NCBI GenBank assembly: GCA_028284395.1
Contig: JANQRV010000135.1
Span: 1 to 52,145, forward strand
DNA length: 52,145 nucleotides
Direction: 5' to 3'
Origin: Saprospiraceae bacterium
Lineage (GTDB): Bacteria > Bacteroidota > Bacteroidia > Chitinophagales > Saprospiraceae
Within the stretch, counting starts at the first letter, position 1; each line of letters starts with the position of its first letter. A program made the position numbers and the translations under genes. Shown in pieces: positions 35,106 to 43,909 of this stretch. The notes below the pieces were generated by a model. It worked only from the letters and a program-made list of their open reading frames with translations, had not been told where the DNA came from and searched no databases.

Positions 35106-36401
35106 ATGTATTTCGAGAATTTATCCTGGTTGTTGATGATTATTGCTGGCTGTTTTGTTTGGGCAGTGCCTGTTTGGGGGCAAGATACTTTGTCGTTTCC
35201 CGTTCACAGGGTGGTCTATAGTGGACTTGACAAGACCAAGGAAGCCCATTTGAACGCCGTTCTGCGACTCTACGAACATCCAGACCTATCGGCGAATCAG
35301 ATCGAAGCGGCAGCACAGAAATTACGGAATCTGAATAGTATAGCTTCTGCCGATGTCCTGATTGATACTTTGGAAAAAGGATTACAAGTTACATTTCAAA
35401 TAGAGGAGGCCAGGACTTTATTTCCCATTCTGAACTTTGGAAGTGTCCGAGGGAATACATGGTTTCAAGCCGGGTTCAATGATATTAATTGGTTGGGCAA
35501 GGGCATTCAAATGAGCGCTTTTTATCGGAATAATGACAATCGAAATAACTTTAACTTCTATTATCGGGTCCCTTACATTAAAGGAAGTAAATGGGGGGGG
35601 AGCTTCAACTTTTTCAGGTGGGCTTCCGTAGAGCCACTCTTTTTTGACGAGGGTGAAGTAAGATTTGACTACGATAACTTAAGTTTCGGTTTGACTGCTT
35701 TGCACGAATTCAAAACCGGGCATCACATCGATTTTGGCGGTTCCTTCTTCATTGAGCATTATCGTAAGAGCAATGATCAGCCATTGGAGAACCCACCGGG
35801 CCCAGATTCATTCAGACAGCCTAAAATTCTGGGGAAGGTAGTGCATACGCTCAATAAGATCAACTACAATTATTACAAAGCGGAAGGGTTTGACAATACG
35901 ACCATGATTGAAACGGTTTACAATACGCTGGACCGGGATTGGTTTTTCATAGTATTAAACGACTTTCGGTACTTCAAAATACTGAGCAATTCCGGCAATC
36001 TTGCTTTGAGGCTTAGGACTGGTATCTCCAGCAACCGAAATACACCGTTTGCGCCCTTTGTTTTGGATAGCAACATTAATATTCGAGGTAGTGGTAATCG
36101 GATTGACAGAGGTACAGCTCAAGCTATCCTTAATTTGGAGTATCGGCATACGGTTTGGGATAATGGTAATCAAAAATTCGCCGTGCAAATGGTTGCTTTT
36201 TCTGATCTAGGGACTTGGCGCAATCCTGGTGGGACCTTGGAAGATCTATTTGATGCCGACAACTTCAGGCACTTCGTGGGAGGTGGCGTACGACTGGTAT
36301 ACAAGAAAGCATTCAACTCTATTTTGCGCTTGGATTACGGTATAGATCTTTACAATTCAAATGAAAGAGGGTTGGTCATGGGAATTGGACAGTACTTTTA
36401 G
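35106..36401 (+). CDS. POTRA plus BamA-like outer-membrane barrel protein
   Basis: 431 residues with a signal peptide (LLMIIAGCFVWAVPVWGQ). One POTRA-like domain (about 30-105: VVYSGLDKTKEAHLNAVLRL) precedes a bacterial-surface-antigen (BamA/TamA) type barrel (LNFGSVRGNTWFQAGFNDIN, SSNRNTPFAPFVLDSN, NERGLVMGIGQYF ending in an aromatic residue). With a single POTRA it is not the essential BamA; it may secrete or insert the DUF547-barrel or another partner. A run of eight G (35593-35600) in the TGG-GGG-GGG-AGC codons is a possible slippage site. Confidence 0.83.
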   Translation: MYFENLSWLLMIIAGCFVWAVPVWGQDTLSFPVHRVVYSGLDKTKEAHLNAVLRLYEHPDLSANQIEAAAQKLRNLNSIASADVLIDTLEKGLQVTFQIEEARTLFPILNFGSVRGNTWFQAGFNDINWLGKGIQMSAFYRNNDNRNNFNFYYRVPYIKGSKWGGSFNFFRWASVEPLFFDEGEVRFDYDNLSFGLTALHEFKTGHHIDFGGSFFIEHYRKSNDQPLENPPGPDSFRQPKILGKVVHTLNKINYNYYKAEGFDNTTMIETVYNTLDRDWFFIVLNDFRYFKILSNSGNLALRLRTGISSNRNTPFAPFVLDSNINIRGSGNRIDRGTAQAILNLEYRHTVWDNGNQKFAVQMVAFSDLGTWRNPGGTLEDLFDADNFRHFVGGGVRLVYKKAFNSILRLDYGIDLYNSNERGLVMGIGQYF

Positions 36402-36487
36402 CGATTAGCCAAAGCGTCAGGGGGTGGACGTAACATTGGAGAGAAAGTACTACTTTTATAGGGTTATAGAGGAGAAAAACCGAACCT

Positions 36488-38944
36488 ATGAAGTACCTTC
36501 AATTGATGGTCTTTGGCCATACATTCCTATTTTTGTTGCTTCCCTTTACCGGCTGGACTCAGAATGACGCTCCCATGATTCGCACCATCGAACCTTCTTC
36601 CACCATTGCTGAACAATACGACAAGTTTGAAGTTAGAATAGACTTGTCGGCGTCCTATACCAATCCGTACGATTACGACCAGATTGTCGTTTCCGGTGTT
36701 TTTAGGGGACCTGATGGACAATCTAAACGGATCGATGGTTTTTATATGAAGGAATTTGACTTGGATACATCTAATGGCCAATTACGACCAGCTCAAGATC
36801 CCGGTGTTTTCAAGATCCGTTTTGCTCCGGATCAGATAGGAGAGTGGAGTTATACCGTCGTAGTAGAGGATATGAATGGAGTGGTCAGTTCGGAGGCAAC
36901 TGTTTTTCGATGTATACCACCCACCAATCCGAAAAATAAAGGCTTTGTTCGCAGCGATTTGACCAATTATCTGCATTTCGACACTGACGAACAATACGTT
37001 CCCATTGGAGAAAATATGGCATGGCCAGTCAATAACCCATATCTCGATTATCAATCGTGGTTAAATGGCTTGTCGGAGAATGGAGGAAACTTCTTTCGTC
37101 TGTGGCACGCCCACTGGGGGCTCGGCATTGAATGGCAGCAAGGATGGAATGGATTTGAAGGGCTTCGGAAATACCAGCAAACCAATGCCCGTTATCAGGA
37201 TTGGTTGTTTGATTATTGTGCTGCAAATGGGATTCATGTGATGTTAACTTTGCAACATCATGGCCAAGTTTCGTCCCAAGTTAATCCAAATTGGGGTGAA
37301 AATCCCTACAATGCTCGTAATGATGGACCGTGTATTGACACCTGGGACTTTTTCGTCAATGAAGAAGCGATGAACCACACGAGGAACCGTTTTCGATACA
37401 TCATTGCCAGGTGGGGATATTCAAGAGCAATTATGGCCTGGGAATTGTTTAATGAAGTGGAATGGACCGATGAATTCGAGAAATCGCAGTCCAAAGTACA
37501 GGACTGGCATTTTACCATGGCTGCCTACCTCAAAGAAATAGACCCGAATAATCATTTGGTAACCACTTCATTCGCTCACGAAAACTACGATCCATTAATT
37601 TGGAATAACCCGGATATCGACATTACTCAAACTCACTTCTACCTCAATACCTCCAACATTGAAAGAGCTCTGGCAGGCGGTGTTCGCAATTACCTCGATG
37701 CCTACGGCAAACCCACCTTGACCGGCGAATTCGGATTGGGCGCTTCCAGCCGATTGAGTGAGGAAGATACAGAGGGAATTCATCTGCACAATGGCTTATG
37801 GGGAGCCCTCTTTGCCGGAGGTATGGGTACGGCTATGAGTTGGTGGTGGGACAGTTATATCCATCCATCCAACCTGTATTACCATTTTTCGGGGCTTTCC
37901 ACCGTTACGAAGGACATCCCTTTACAAAAGTCGAACATGGTCCCGGCCACTTCCTACACGATTGGGATGCCGGGAGATTTGTCCCTTATTCCAACGATGG
38001 GATGGGGGATTGTAGGGGATTCCCTGGTGCGCATTGGTACGAATCAGTCCTTTACCCCCACTAAGCCCAGCTTGGGTATTTTTCTCTATGGGGCTGAATG
38101 GAACGCCGAATTTCGTAGCCCCCCCACGTTTGATGTTATCTTTCCTCAAGATGGCGCTTTCACAGTGGAAACGTCAACGGCAACCGGTAAAGAACCTAAA
38201 ATTGCAATTTGGCTGGATGGCGAAAAAGTACTGGAAGAAGCGGCCGATATCAATCAGACGTATGAGATTGACGTTCCTGCAGGGCGCCACACGATTACTG
38301 TCGACAATCCCGGTACTGATTGGATCAGCATTGCAGCTTATGGGTTTTTGGGAGCTGGATCTCAGGTGGATTCTTATGTCTTATTGTCCGAAGGCAAGGA
38401 GATTGCTGCTGGATGGCTTTTGAATCATCGTTACAATCATAAGTATCTATCGGAAAAGGGGGAACCCACTCCTGCGATCGATGGTGAACTCGTGATAGAG
38501 GGTTTTTCCGATGGTAACTATTTCCTCACCTGGTACGATTGTTTGTCTGGTGAAATTGTAGGCAGTGAAATCGTAACTGCAATGAATAGACAACTTTCTG
38601 TTTCCATACCCGACCTATATTGGGATCTTTCCTTCCTCATCGGCGGGAGTGATGTGGTCCGCGTGGAGGATGCCAAAACCCAAATGACCCTAAATTTGTA
38701 TCCCAATCCGGTCGGACCGGGAGAATCGATTCAGGTAACCACTAATTTGGGAAGTAATGAATCTGGGATCGTATCGCTCCTGGACGCATCGGGGCGAGTC
38801 GTCAAGAATCAGCAATTATGGGAGTTCCCGGATGGCGCACCGTTGACATTTCAACTGCCACGAGGGCTGACGAGTGGGCTTTACTGGTTAAGGGTTTTAA
38901 CTTCCGACCAATGGGGAAGTAAACCACTTTTTGTCGGCAAATGA
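36488..38944 (+). CDS. Secreted glycoside hydrolase (DUF5060 + cellulase-like) with T9SS sorting domain
   Basis: 818 residues. Signal peptide (FLFLLLPFTGWTQ), DUF5060 (about 30-125), then a TIM-barrel glycosidase (about 150-480) with general acid/base Glu in IMAWELFNEVEW and the nucleophile Glu in PTLTGEFGLGASS, as in clan GH-A. Beta-rich modules follow, and the end (about 735-818, NLYPNPVGPGESIQV then GLTSGLYWLRVLT) is a T9SS type A sorting domain, so it is exported to the surface. The target is probably a plant or algal polysaccharide; mannan or glucan would fit the GH130 phosphorylase at 40495. Confidence 0.9.
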   Translation: MKYLQLMVFGHTFLFLLLPFTGWTQNDAPMIRTIEPSSTIAEQYDKFEVRIDLSASYTNPYDYDQIVVSGVFRGPDGQSKRIDGFYMKEFDLDTSNGQLRPAQDPGVFKIRFAPDQIGEWSYTVVVEDMNGVVSSEATVFRCIPPTNPKNKGFVRSDLTNYLHFDTDEQYVPIGENMAWPVNNPYLDYQSWLNGLSENGGNFFRLWHAHWGLGIEWQQGWNGFEGLRKYQQTNARYQDWLFDYCAANGIHVMLTLQHHGQVSSQVNPNWGENPYNARNDGPCIDTWDFFVNEEAMNHTRNRFRYIIARWGYSRAIMAWELFNEVEWTDEFEKSQSKVQDWHFTMAAYLKEIDPNNHLVTTSFAHENYDPLIWNNPDIDITQTHFYLNTSNIERALAGGVRNYLDAYGKPTLTGEFGLGASSRLSEEDTEGIHLHNGLWGALFAGGMGTAMSWWWDSYIHPSNLYYHFSGLSTVTKDIPLQKSNMVPATSYTIGMPGDLSLIPTMGWGIVGDSLVRIGTNQSFTPTKPSLGIFLYGAEWNAEFRSPPTFDVIFPQDGAFTVETSTATGKEPKIAIWLDGEKVLEEAADINQTYEIDVPAGRHTITVDNPGTDWISIAAYGFLGAGSQVDSYVLLSEGKEIAAGWLLNHRYNHKYLSEKGEPTPAIDGELVIEGFSDGNYFLTWYDCLSGEIVGSEIVTAMNRQLSVSIPDLYWDLSFLIGGSDVVRVEDAKTQMTLNLYPNPVGPGESIQVTTNLGSNESGIVSLLDASGRVVKNQQLWEFPDGAPLTFQLPRGLTSGLYWLRVLTSDQWGSKPLFVGK

Positions 38945-39125
38945 TCTATTCAATGGAAGTTTTTGTTTTTTGAATTGCGCCAAAATTTAACAATTGTGGT
39001 ATTAGAGTGCACACTGTTAAAGGTTAGGTAAAAGCCTTTAATGCGGTACATTCAAAGTGAGAAGTTGTAATTTATATCGCTTGTTACTATCTTGGACCTA
39101 CTAAAATTAGGTGAGATTCAAACGC

Positions 39126-39133
39126 TACTTTTG
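39126..39133 (+). promoter_or_regulatory. Candidate -7 box (TACTTTTG)
   Basis: Matches TAnnTTTG 20 bp before the ATG at 39153. It lies inside a longer in-frame extension, which supports the downstream start. No -33 match at normal spacing was found. Confidence 0.4.
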
Positions 39134-39152
39134 TAAAACACAATCTTGTTGT

Positions 39153-39767
39153 ATGGCAAAGCTACACAATCCTAGGGCCCTTCTCCTTTTGTTAGGCGTG
39201 TTATTTCTTACATTTTCAGCAGCTGCACAAAAGGCCGAAGGTTTGGAAAGTGGAACGCTCCAGGAACAATTCGATTTCCTTTTAAAAAAGTCTAATCGAT
39301 ATGAACAGTACCGCGTCGTTCCTACGACTTGGTTAAACACTTTTTGGTCGCATGTAGCGGATACGCTAAGCTTGCAAAAAGTAGAACTGCTGCGGGATAA
39401 AGGGACCATTAAGGAGCAACAGACAAATATCGAAGAACTAAAAAATAATACCCAAACGCTACAAGCGCAGATCGACAGCTTGGAAAAAACCAAAGAATCA
39501 ATGAGTTTTCTCGGCCTCCAGGTCAATAAGGTAACTTACAATCTGATTATGTGGTTATTGGTTGCCGGATTGATTGGAGGTTTGGTGACCTATGTACTTA
39601 GATTTAAAAATGCCAATGCTGTCACAAAGAAGACACTCGCCAAAAACCTGAGCCTTCAGGAAGAGCTTGATTCTCAAAGAAAACGCATGCTAGAAAAAGA
39701 GCAGGTATTACGCCGTCAATTACAGGATGAGATCAATAAGAATAATGCCAATAAAGATAAAAAATAG
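39153..39767 (+). CDS. Exported coiled-coil membrane protein, Bacteroidota type
   Basis: 204 residues from the ATG at 39153 (an earlier in-frame ATG at 39111 would give 218). Signal peptide ending TFSAAAQ, a coiled coil (about 85-125), one transmembrane helix at about 140-162 (LIMWLLVAGLIGGLVTYVL), and a basic C-terminal coiled coil (about 165-204). A conserved Bacteroidota hypothetical with no enzyme motif; it probably spans the inner membrane and organises partners. Confidence 0.7.
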   Translation: MAKLHNPRALLLLLGVLFLTFSAAAQKAEGLESGTLQEQFDFLLKKSNRYEQYRVVPTTWLNTFWSHVADTLSLQKVELLRDKGTIKEQQTNIEELKNNTQTLQAQIDSLEKTKESMSFLGLQVNKVTYNLIMWLLVAGLIGGLVTYVLRFKNANAVTKKTLAKNLSLQEELDSQRKRMLEKEQVLRRQLQDEINKNNANKDKK

Positions 39768-39841
39768 ATCCCGGGGCAATTGATTTCCTGATTCTTTTCT
39801 CCATTTGGCTTTCGTCTACTTTTTTATGAAATTTACAACCT

Positions 39842-39849
39842 TAATTTTG
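39842..39849 (+). promoter_or_regulatory. Candidate -7 box (TAATTTTG)
   Basis: Matches TAnnTTTG 14 bp before the ATG at 39864. Upstream spacing to the nearest TTTG is longer than normal, so the call is weak. Confidence 0.3.
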
Positions 39850-39863
39850 ATAAAAAAAGGAAG

Positions 39864-40454
39864 ATGAAAGAACGTTCGCAAAATGGTCTATTTTGTTTAA
39901 TGGTGTTGTGGTATCTGTTGAGTGGACCTCAACTTTTGGCACAGAAGACTTTTCCCGTCTCCAATGGCTATTTGGAGCAGCTGCCAAAAGTGGAAATATT
40001 GCGGGGAAAGAAATCCTCTGCTAAATCTTATCTCAACCAGATAACGGCAGACAGCCTACGTACTCTATCTTTGGTAGGAGCCAATGCTGGTGAGTTGACA
40101 TTGTATACTTACTCCTATCTTGCACTGGATAGGGTGGGCCAGATAAGGGTAACGAAAGCCGGCAATAAGCTTATTCCGCGAATTGTAGGAGGATTGTTAC
40201 TGGGTGGAGCCGGTGCTTTAATTGGGCGGCAATTCATTGCCAAGGAAGAGGATACCGTTCTCAACTCTGTTTTGGCGGACCAAGAAGACAATAAATTGTT
40301 TCCGACGCTAATTGGAGGCATATTGGGAGCTGGATTGGGCGTTGCTATCGGAGGGTTCGCTTCGGGAAAAAAGTTTCATTTTGACAAAGATCAGAAGGCA
40401 GAAGTGGCGCGATTGAGACGATTTGCCGGTGAATTACCTCCATTAAAGAGATGA
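39864..40454 (+). CDS. Exported glycine-zipper protein of unknown function
   Basis: 196 residues. Signal peptide (LMVLWYLLSGPQLLAQK), a beta-rich first half, and two Gly-rich hydrophobic segments (IVGGLLLGGAGALIG, TLIGGILGAGLGVAIGGFASG) typical of glycine-zipper membrane or OM-associated proteins. It sits between the coiled-coil gene and the GH130 gene, in the same direction. No function can be assigned. Confidence 0.65.
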   Translation: MKERSQNGLFCLMVLWYLLSGPQLLAQKTFPVSNGYLEQLPKVEILRGKKSSAKSYLNQITADSLRTLSLVGANAGELTLYTYSYLALDRVGQIRVTKAGNKLIPRIVGGLLLGGAGALIGRQFIAKEEDTVLNSVLADQEDNKLFPTLIGGILGAGLGVAIGGFASGKKFHFDKDQKAEVARLRRFAGELPPLKR

Positions 40455-40494
40455 ATTTTTGATTGATTAAGTACATCATACAAATTAACTTTAA

Positions 40495-41661
40495 ATGGAA
40501 CTCGATTTTGAAAAGAAATTACATCGGTTGTTTGAGGACCATGAGAACCTGGTAACGAAGCGAAATAAGCCTTTTCGAGTAGGTAATGGTATCTACGACC
40601 GATATCAAAATCCCGTTTTGACCGCCGCTCATACCCCAATTTTTTGGCGATTCGATTTGGACCAGAAAACCAATCCTTTTCTAATGGAACGTCTTGGGAT
40701 CAATGCAACCTTCAACTCTGGAGCATTGCTTTGGCGCGATAAATATGTTTTGGTAGTCCGCGTCGAGGGAAATGACCGGAAGTCGTTTTTTGCGATTGCT
40801 GAGAGCCCTAATGGTATAGATAGTTTTCGGTTTTGGCCTCATCCAATCAGTTTGCCAGAAACAGATTCACCGGATATCAATGTAGCGGATATGCGATTAA
40901 CGGAACATGAGGATGGTTGGGTGTATGGCATCTTTCGTACCGAATCCGAATCGCAGAATGGTTGTGGTATTGCCAGAACCAAAGACCTGATCAACTGGGA
41001 TCGACTTCCGAATTTGGCCACTAGTTTTGAAGGCGCAAGAGATGTGGTCTTACACCCAGAATATGTCAAGGGAAAATATGGCCTTTATCTTCAACCTGTA
41101 GATGGATCAGAAAGCGGAATTGGCTGGGGGGTAACGGCAAGTATGGAAGCACCCAAGGTTGAAGAGGAAACTATGATTGATGCGCGGTCACCACATACCA
41201 TTAAAGAAATCGGAAATGGCCAGGGGCCGCCCCCCCTCAAAACCAGTAAAGGTTGGTTGAATCTGGCTTACGGTAGTCGCCAAACAACGGCGGGCCTCCG
41301 GTCTGTATTATATCTTTTTCTCACCGACCTTGAAAAACCCTGGGTAGTTACACATGCCCCGGGGGGGTACCTACTCGCACCAAAAGATACGGAAAGAGTG
41401 GGAGATGTATCAAATACGGTGTTCGCTAACGGATGGATTGTTAACAAGAAGGGTGGTGTGTTTATTTACTATGGTGCTTCTGATACACGTATGCATGTGG
41501 TAACATCGTCTGTAGAGCGCCTTTTGGATTTTGCGCTCAATACTCCTGAAGATGGCCTCCGGTCCGGCGTTTCGGTCGAGCAAAGAATGTCATTGATCAA
41601 TCGGAACCTTGCTGCAATTCAAAGTGCACAGCGGAGCGGGCGTTTCGATTTTGTACAGTGA
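40495..41661 (+). CDS. GH130 family mannosyl-glucose/mannoside phosphorylase
   Basis: 388 residues, cytosolic. It follows the GH130 subfamily 1 pattern (4-O-beta-D-mannosyl-D-glucose phosphorylase type): LGINATFNSGALLWRDKY, VVRVEGNDRKSFFAIAES, the catalytic Asp in NVADMRLTEHEDGWVYGIF, DARSPHTIKEIGNGQGPP and IYYGASDTRMHVVTS. Such enzymes split beta-mannosidic bonds with phosphate to mannose-1-phosphate. It is convergent with the PqiA-like gene, only 9 bp apart. It suggests beta-mannan use together with the secreted glycosidase upstream. Confidence 0.88.
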   Translation: MELDFEKKLHRLFEDHENLVTKRNKPFRVGNGIYDRYQNPVLTAAHTPIFWRFDLDQKTNPFLMERLGINATFNSGALLWRDKYVLVVRVEGNDRKSFFAIAESPNGIDSFRFWPHPISLPETDSPDINVADMRLTEHEDGWVYGIFRTESESQNGCGIARTKDLINWDRLPNLATSFEGARDVVLHPEYVKGKYGLYLQPVDGSESGIGWGVTASMEAPKVEEETMIDARSPHTIKEIGNGQGPPPLKTSKGWLNLAYGSRQTTAGLRSVLYLFLTDLEKPWVVTHAPGGYLLAPKDTERVGDVSNTVFANGWIVNKKGGVFIYYGASDTRMHVVTSSVERLLDFALNTPEDGLRSGVSVEQRMSLINRNLAAIQSAQRSGRFDFVQ

Positions 41662-41670
41662 ACTAAATGG

Positions 41671-42939
41671 CTATTTCTCTTTGGTTAACTCTTGATAAAA
41701 TGCGGAAATAATCAAACTGAGGAGGCAGAAGCCGGTAAATAGATAAAAACCGGCTTGCAGAGAAGTATATTTGTGCGTAGTGATGATATTCATCGAGGGA
41801 CTTATGTTTTGTAATTGATCCAATTGACTATTCAAGATGCCCTGAAACCCAATAAAGGCCATGAAGATGGCTACGACCATCACATCGGCCATAGACCATT
41901 TTCCAGATTTGAAGATTAAGAGGTTTATAAGCCCATTTGGTGGTTTCTGATCGCTTCTGGAAAGCGCTATGGTAGTAGCAATAATCTTCGAAAAGGGAAA
42001 CAAGACACTGAAGGTAAGGATTAATGCCCCAACTAGCATCGTCTGCCCACCACCATTTGTTATCAGTAGGTCGACCACTTCCAAGATGCTCTTGCTTTGG
42101 AAGAACAATACTTGATCGCGGAAAACCATTTCTTGCCCCATTAGATTAAAACTCAGTTCTTCAATTCTAGCGTCAATGTCGATCATGGGCACAGTCAATC
42201 CACCCGCTAGCAGAATGATGCTCATGCCCAGTAGCGGATAGAGCTGTCTTGGATCCTTAAAGCTAAAGCAGAACAGGAGCAAAAGTCCACTGCAAAGGGC
42301 GATTAGAGAGGTCTGCCGTTGAATTTGAGATTGGAGCTGATCGCTTTTATTACTTAGGTTACTACTACAGGATGCCACATCTTCGCAGCCCAATTCCCTG
42401 ATTAATGCCAGTTGGGGTTCTTCACTTTTTGTTTTGGGAACCTGTATGATTCCCGTTAACCGATCTTGCAGGAAAGATTTCAGTTGAAGTTGTGTTTCTT
42501 CCTCTTCTAGTCTCCGAATAATTTCATCGGTAATGATAGGAACTTGCTTTTTTAGCATCGCGGTATCGAAAGCCAGATCGAAGGCAATCGTAGTAATGGC
42601 TTGTTGCAGCCAATTTTCTTGATTGGTGCCTGCCGGATTGATCAACCGGTCCATATCCCTTACCAGGTAATTTAGTAATCCCTCGACTGAACTTTCTATC
42701 AGTGCCCGATTGGCATTGTCGAAGTCAAGATCGGCAAGTTTTTCGGATAACAAGCCCCCAATTGCCGTATTCCATACACGGTCATTGAGCATGCCATATC
42801 GAATGCTGTTGATCTCTGCCAGACTGAATTGAATGTTTTGACGAGACTTCGAAAGCAAATGGACTTGCAAGGTCAGGTATCCGGCTACCACAATTAAAAC
42901 AATACCTAAAAAACTGGAGGTAGTCAGCTTAAAACTCAT
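41671..42939 (-). CDS. PqiA-like inner-membrane protein
   Basis: 422 residues. An N-terminal anchor (about 9-28), a helical soluble part to about 205, then four to six transmembrane helices. The C-terminal part carries the PqiA (paraquat-inducible protein A) pattern LIFKSGKWSMADVMVVAIFM preceded by VLFPFSKIIATTI. PqiA proteins act in membrane-lipid homeostasis with MCE proteins. This copy has an enlarged N-terminal region and no MCE neighbour. The small protein at 42948 is encoded 8 bp upstream in the same direction. Confidence 0.75.
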   Translation of the reverse strand: MSFKLTTSSFLGIVLIVVAGYLTLQVHLLSKSRQNIQFSLAEINSIRYGMLNDRVWNTAIGGLLSEKLADLDFDNANRALIESSVEGLLNYLVRDMDRLINPAGTNQENWLQQAITTIAFDLAFDTAMLKKQVPIITDEIIRRLEEEETQLQLKSFLQDRLTGIIQVPKTKSEEPQLALIRELGCEDVASCSSNLSNKSDQLQSQIQRQTSLIALCSGLLLLFCFSFKDPRQLYPLLGMSIILLAGGLTVPMIDIDARIEELSFNLMGQEMVFRDQVLFFQSKSILEVVDLLITNGGGQTMLVGALILTFSVLFPFSKIIATTIALSRSDQKPPNGLINLLIFKSGKWSMADVMVVAIFMAFIGFQGILNSQLDQLQNISPSMNIITTHKYTSLQAGFYLFTGFCLLSLIISAFYQELTKEK

Positions 42940-42947
42940 TTGTCCGT

Positions 42948-43187
42948 TTATTTGCCTTGAAATACATCGTCGATGGACTGTCGGAGCTCTTCAATGGCTG
43001 CCGAGGAAGAATCAGCTTCGATGCCTGGAAAGATGGTAGGTGACGTAGCGAGGATGTCATCAGATTGTGATTGTACTGGTCCATCTAAGTCCAGTAATTG
43101 ATCAAGAGTATGCAATACTTGAATGTCATTGCATTTTAGAATCCGGTTGATCAAACTTAACTTCAATGATTTGAATTGATCATTCAT
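42948..43187 (-). CDS. Small antitoxin-like protein (orphan)
   Basis: 79 residues. N-terminal LKLSLINRILKCNDIQVLHT followed by LDQLLDL resembles the N-terminal helix pair of small Bacteroidota addiction-module antitoxins; the C-terminus (IEELRQSIDDVFQG) is helical. No RelE/ParE-type toxin is adjacent; the next gene is PqiA-like, 8 bp away. It may be an orphan antitoxin or just a small helical protein. Confidence 0.5.
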   Translation of the reverse strand: MNDQFKSLKLSLINRILKCNDIQVLHTLDQLLDLDGPVQSQSDDILATSPTIFPGIEADSSSAAIEELRQSIDDVFQGK

Positions 43188-43210
43188 CGCTTTTAGGTTG
43201 ATTTATTCAT

Positions 43211-43480
43211 TCATCTCACTTTCATCACCTCTTCACTTTCTAACAAAAGTAACAATTCCCGTATTACCAATTCATAATCGGTCCAGGAGATGAAATGATT
43301 GGTGTCTTCTATATCTACCATTTTCAAGAATTTTGAATTGATGTGATTCCTGCTGCAGTCGATGTTCGAGGCAGGAGCCATTTCGTCCAAGCGACCATGG
43401 ATATGAATAATGGGAAGGGCTGACTTTTCATTGGTATGGATGGACGGTCTGGCTTTGGAATACGGCATTTTTGGATGCAC
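43211..43480 (-). pseudogene. C-terminal fragment of an alpha/beta hydrolase
   Basis: 89 codons. LPIIHIHGRLDEMAP carries the acidic triad Asp and DTNHFISWTDYELV the catalytic His region, as at the end of alpha/beta hydrolases, but the nucleophile-elbow half is absent and the upstream DNA is non-coding. It may still be expressed as a short peptide. It is followed after 23 bp by the antitoxin-like gene. Confidence 0.7.
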
Positions 43481-43587
43481 TATTTTTCTTTTTTAATGCT
43501 CCGACCGCGCTAAAAGTTTAATTGGGATTCTCTTAGTATTTCCTTAATTTAAACCCCATCCATCTGTTTTATGTAAAAAATCATCCT

Positions 43588-43884
43588 ATGTTAAATCTCT
43601 CTATTCCCATTCCAAATGTTCCCGGGCGCCAGGATTTAGAAATTGAAATGTCAATGAAGGGTTTCCGAAAAAAGATCAAACTACATTACAGGGTTGAAGT
43701 ATTTAAATGGTCTGATTGTCCAATCAATAAAGAAGATCGCATTGATTGCATTCGAGATCTCGTCGATCAATACAGTGAAGATTGGGTGATTTATAACATC
43801 GGTATGCCAACCGAAGAATACGTCCCCCTGACCTTTATTCGCCGGGAAGACTGGGCGCTGCAACAGAACTGGCATATGAGCTAG
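43588..43884 (+). CDS. Hypothetical protein, 98 aa
   Basis: No family recognised. A compact alpha/beta protein with one Cys in EVFKWSDCPINKEDRIDC and another after it, ending IRREDWALQQNWHMS. It reads as coding (clear ATG at 43588, no signal peptide). It is flanked by the hydrolase fragment and convergent with the 661-residue anti-sigma-like gene. Confidence 0.55.
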   Translation: MLNLSIPIPNVPGRQDLEIEMSMKGFRKKIKLHYRVEVFKWSDCPINKEDRIDCIRDLVDQYSEDWVIYNIGMPTEEYVPLTFIRREDWALQQNWHMS

Positions 43885-43909
43885 TCGAAGGCTTTTACCA
43901 GATGATGCA

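Noticed and set aside
39125..39526. A 133-codon open frame on the minus strand
   Set aside because: Cys/Ser-rich translation of the reverse of a coiled-coil gene that has a signal peptide and membrane helix on the plus strand.
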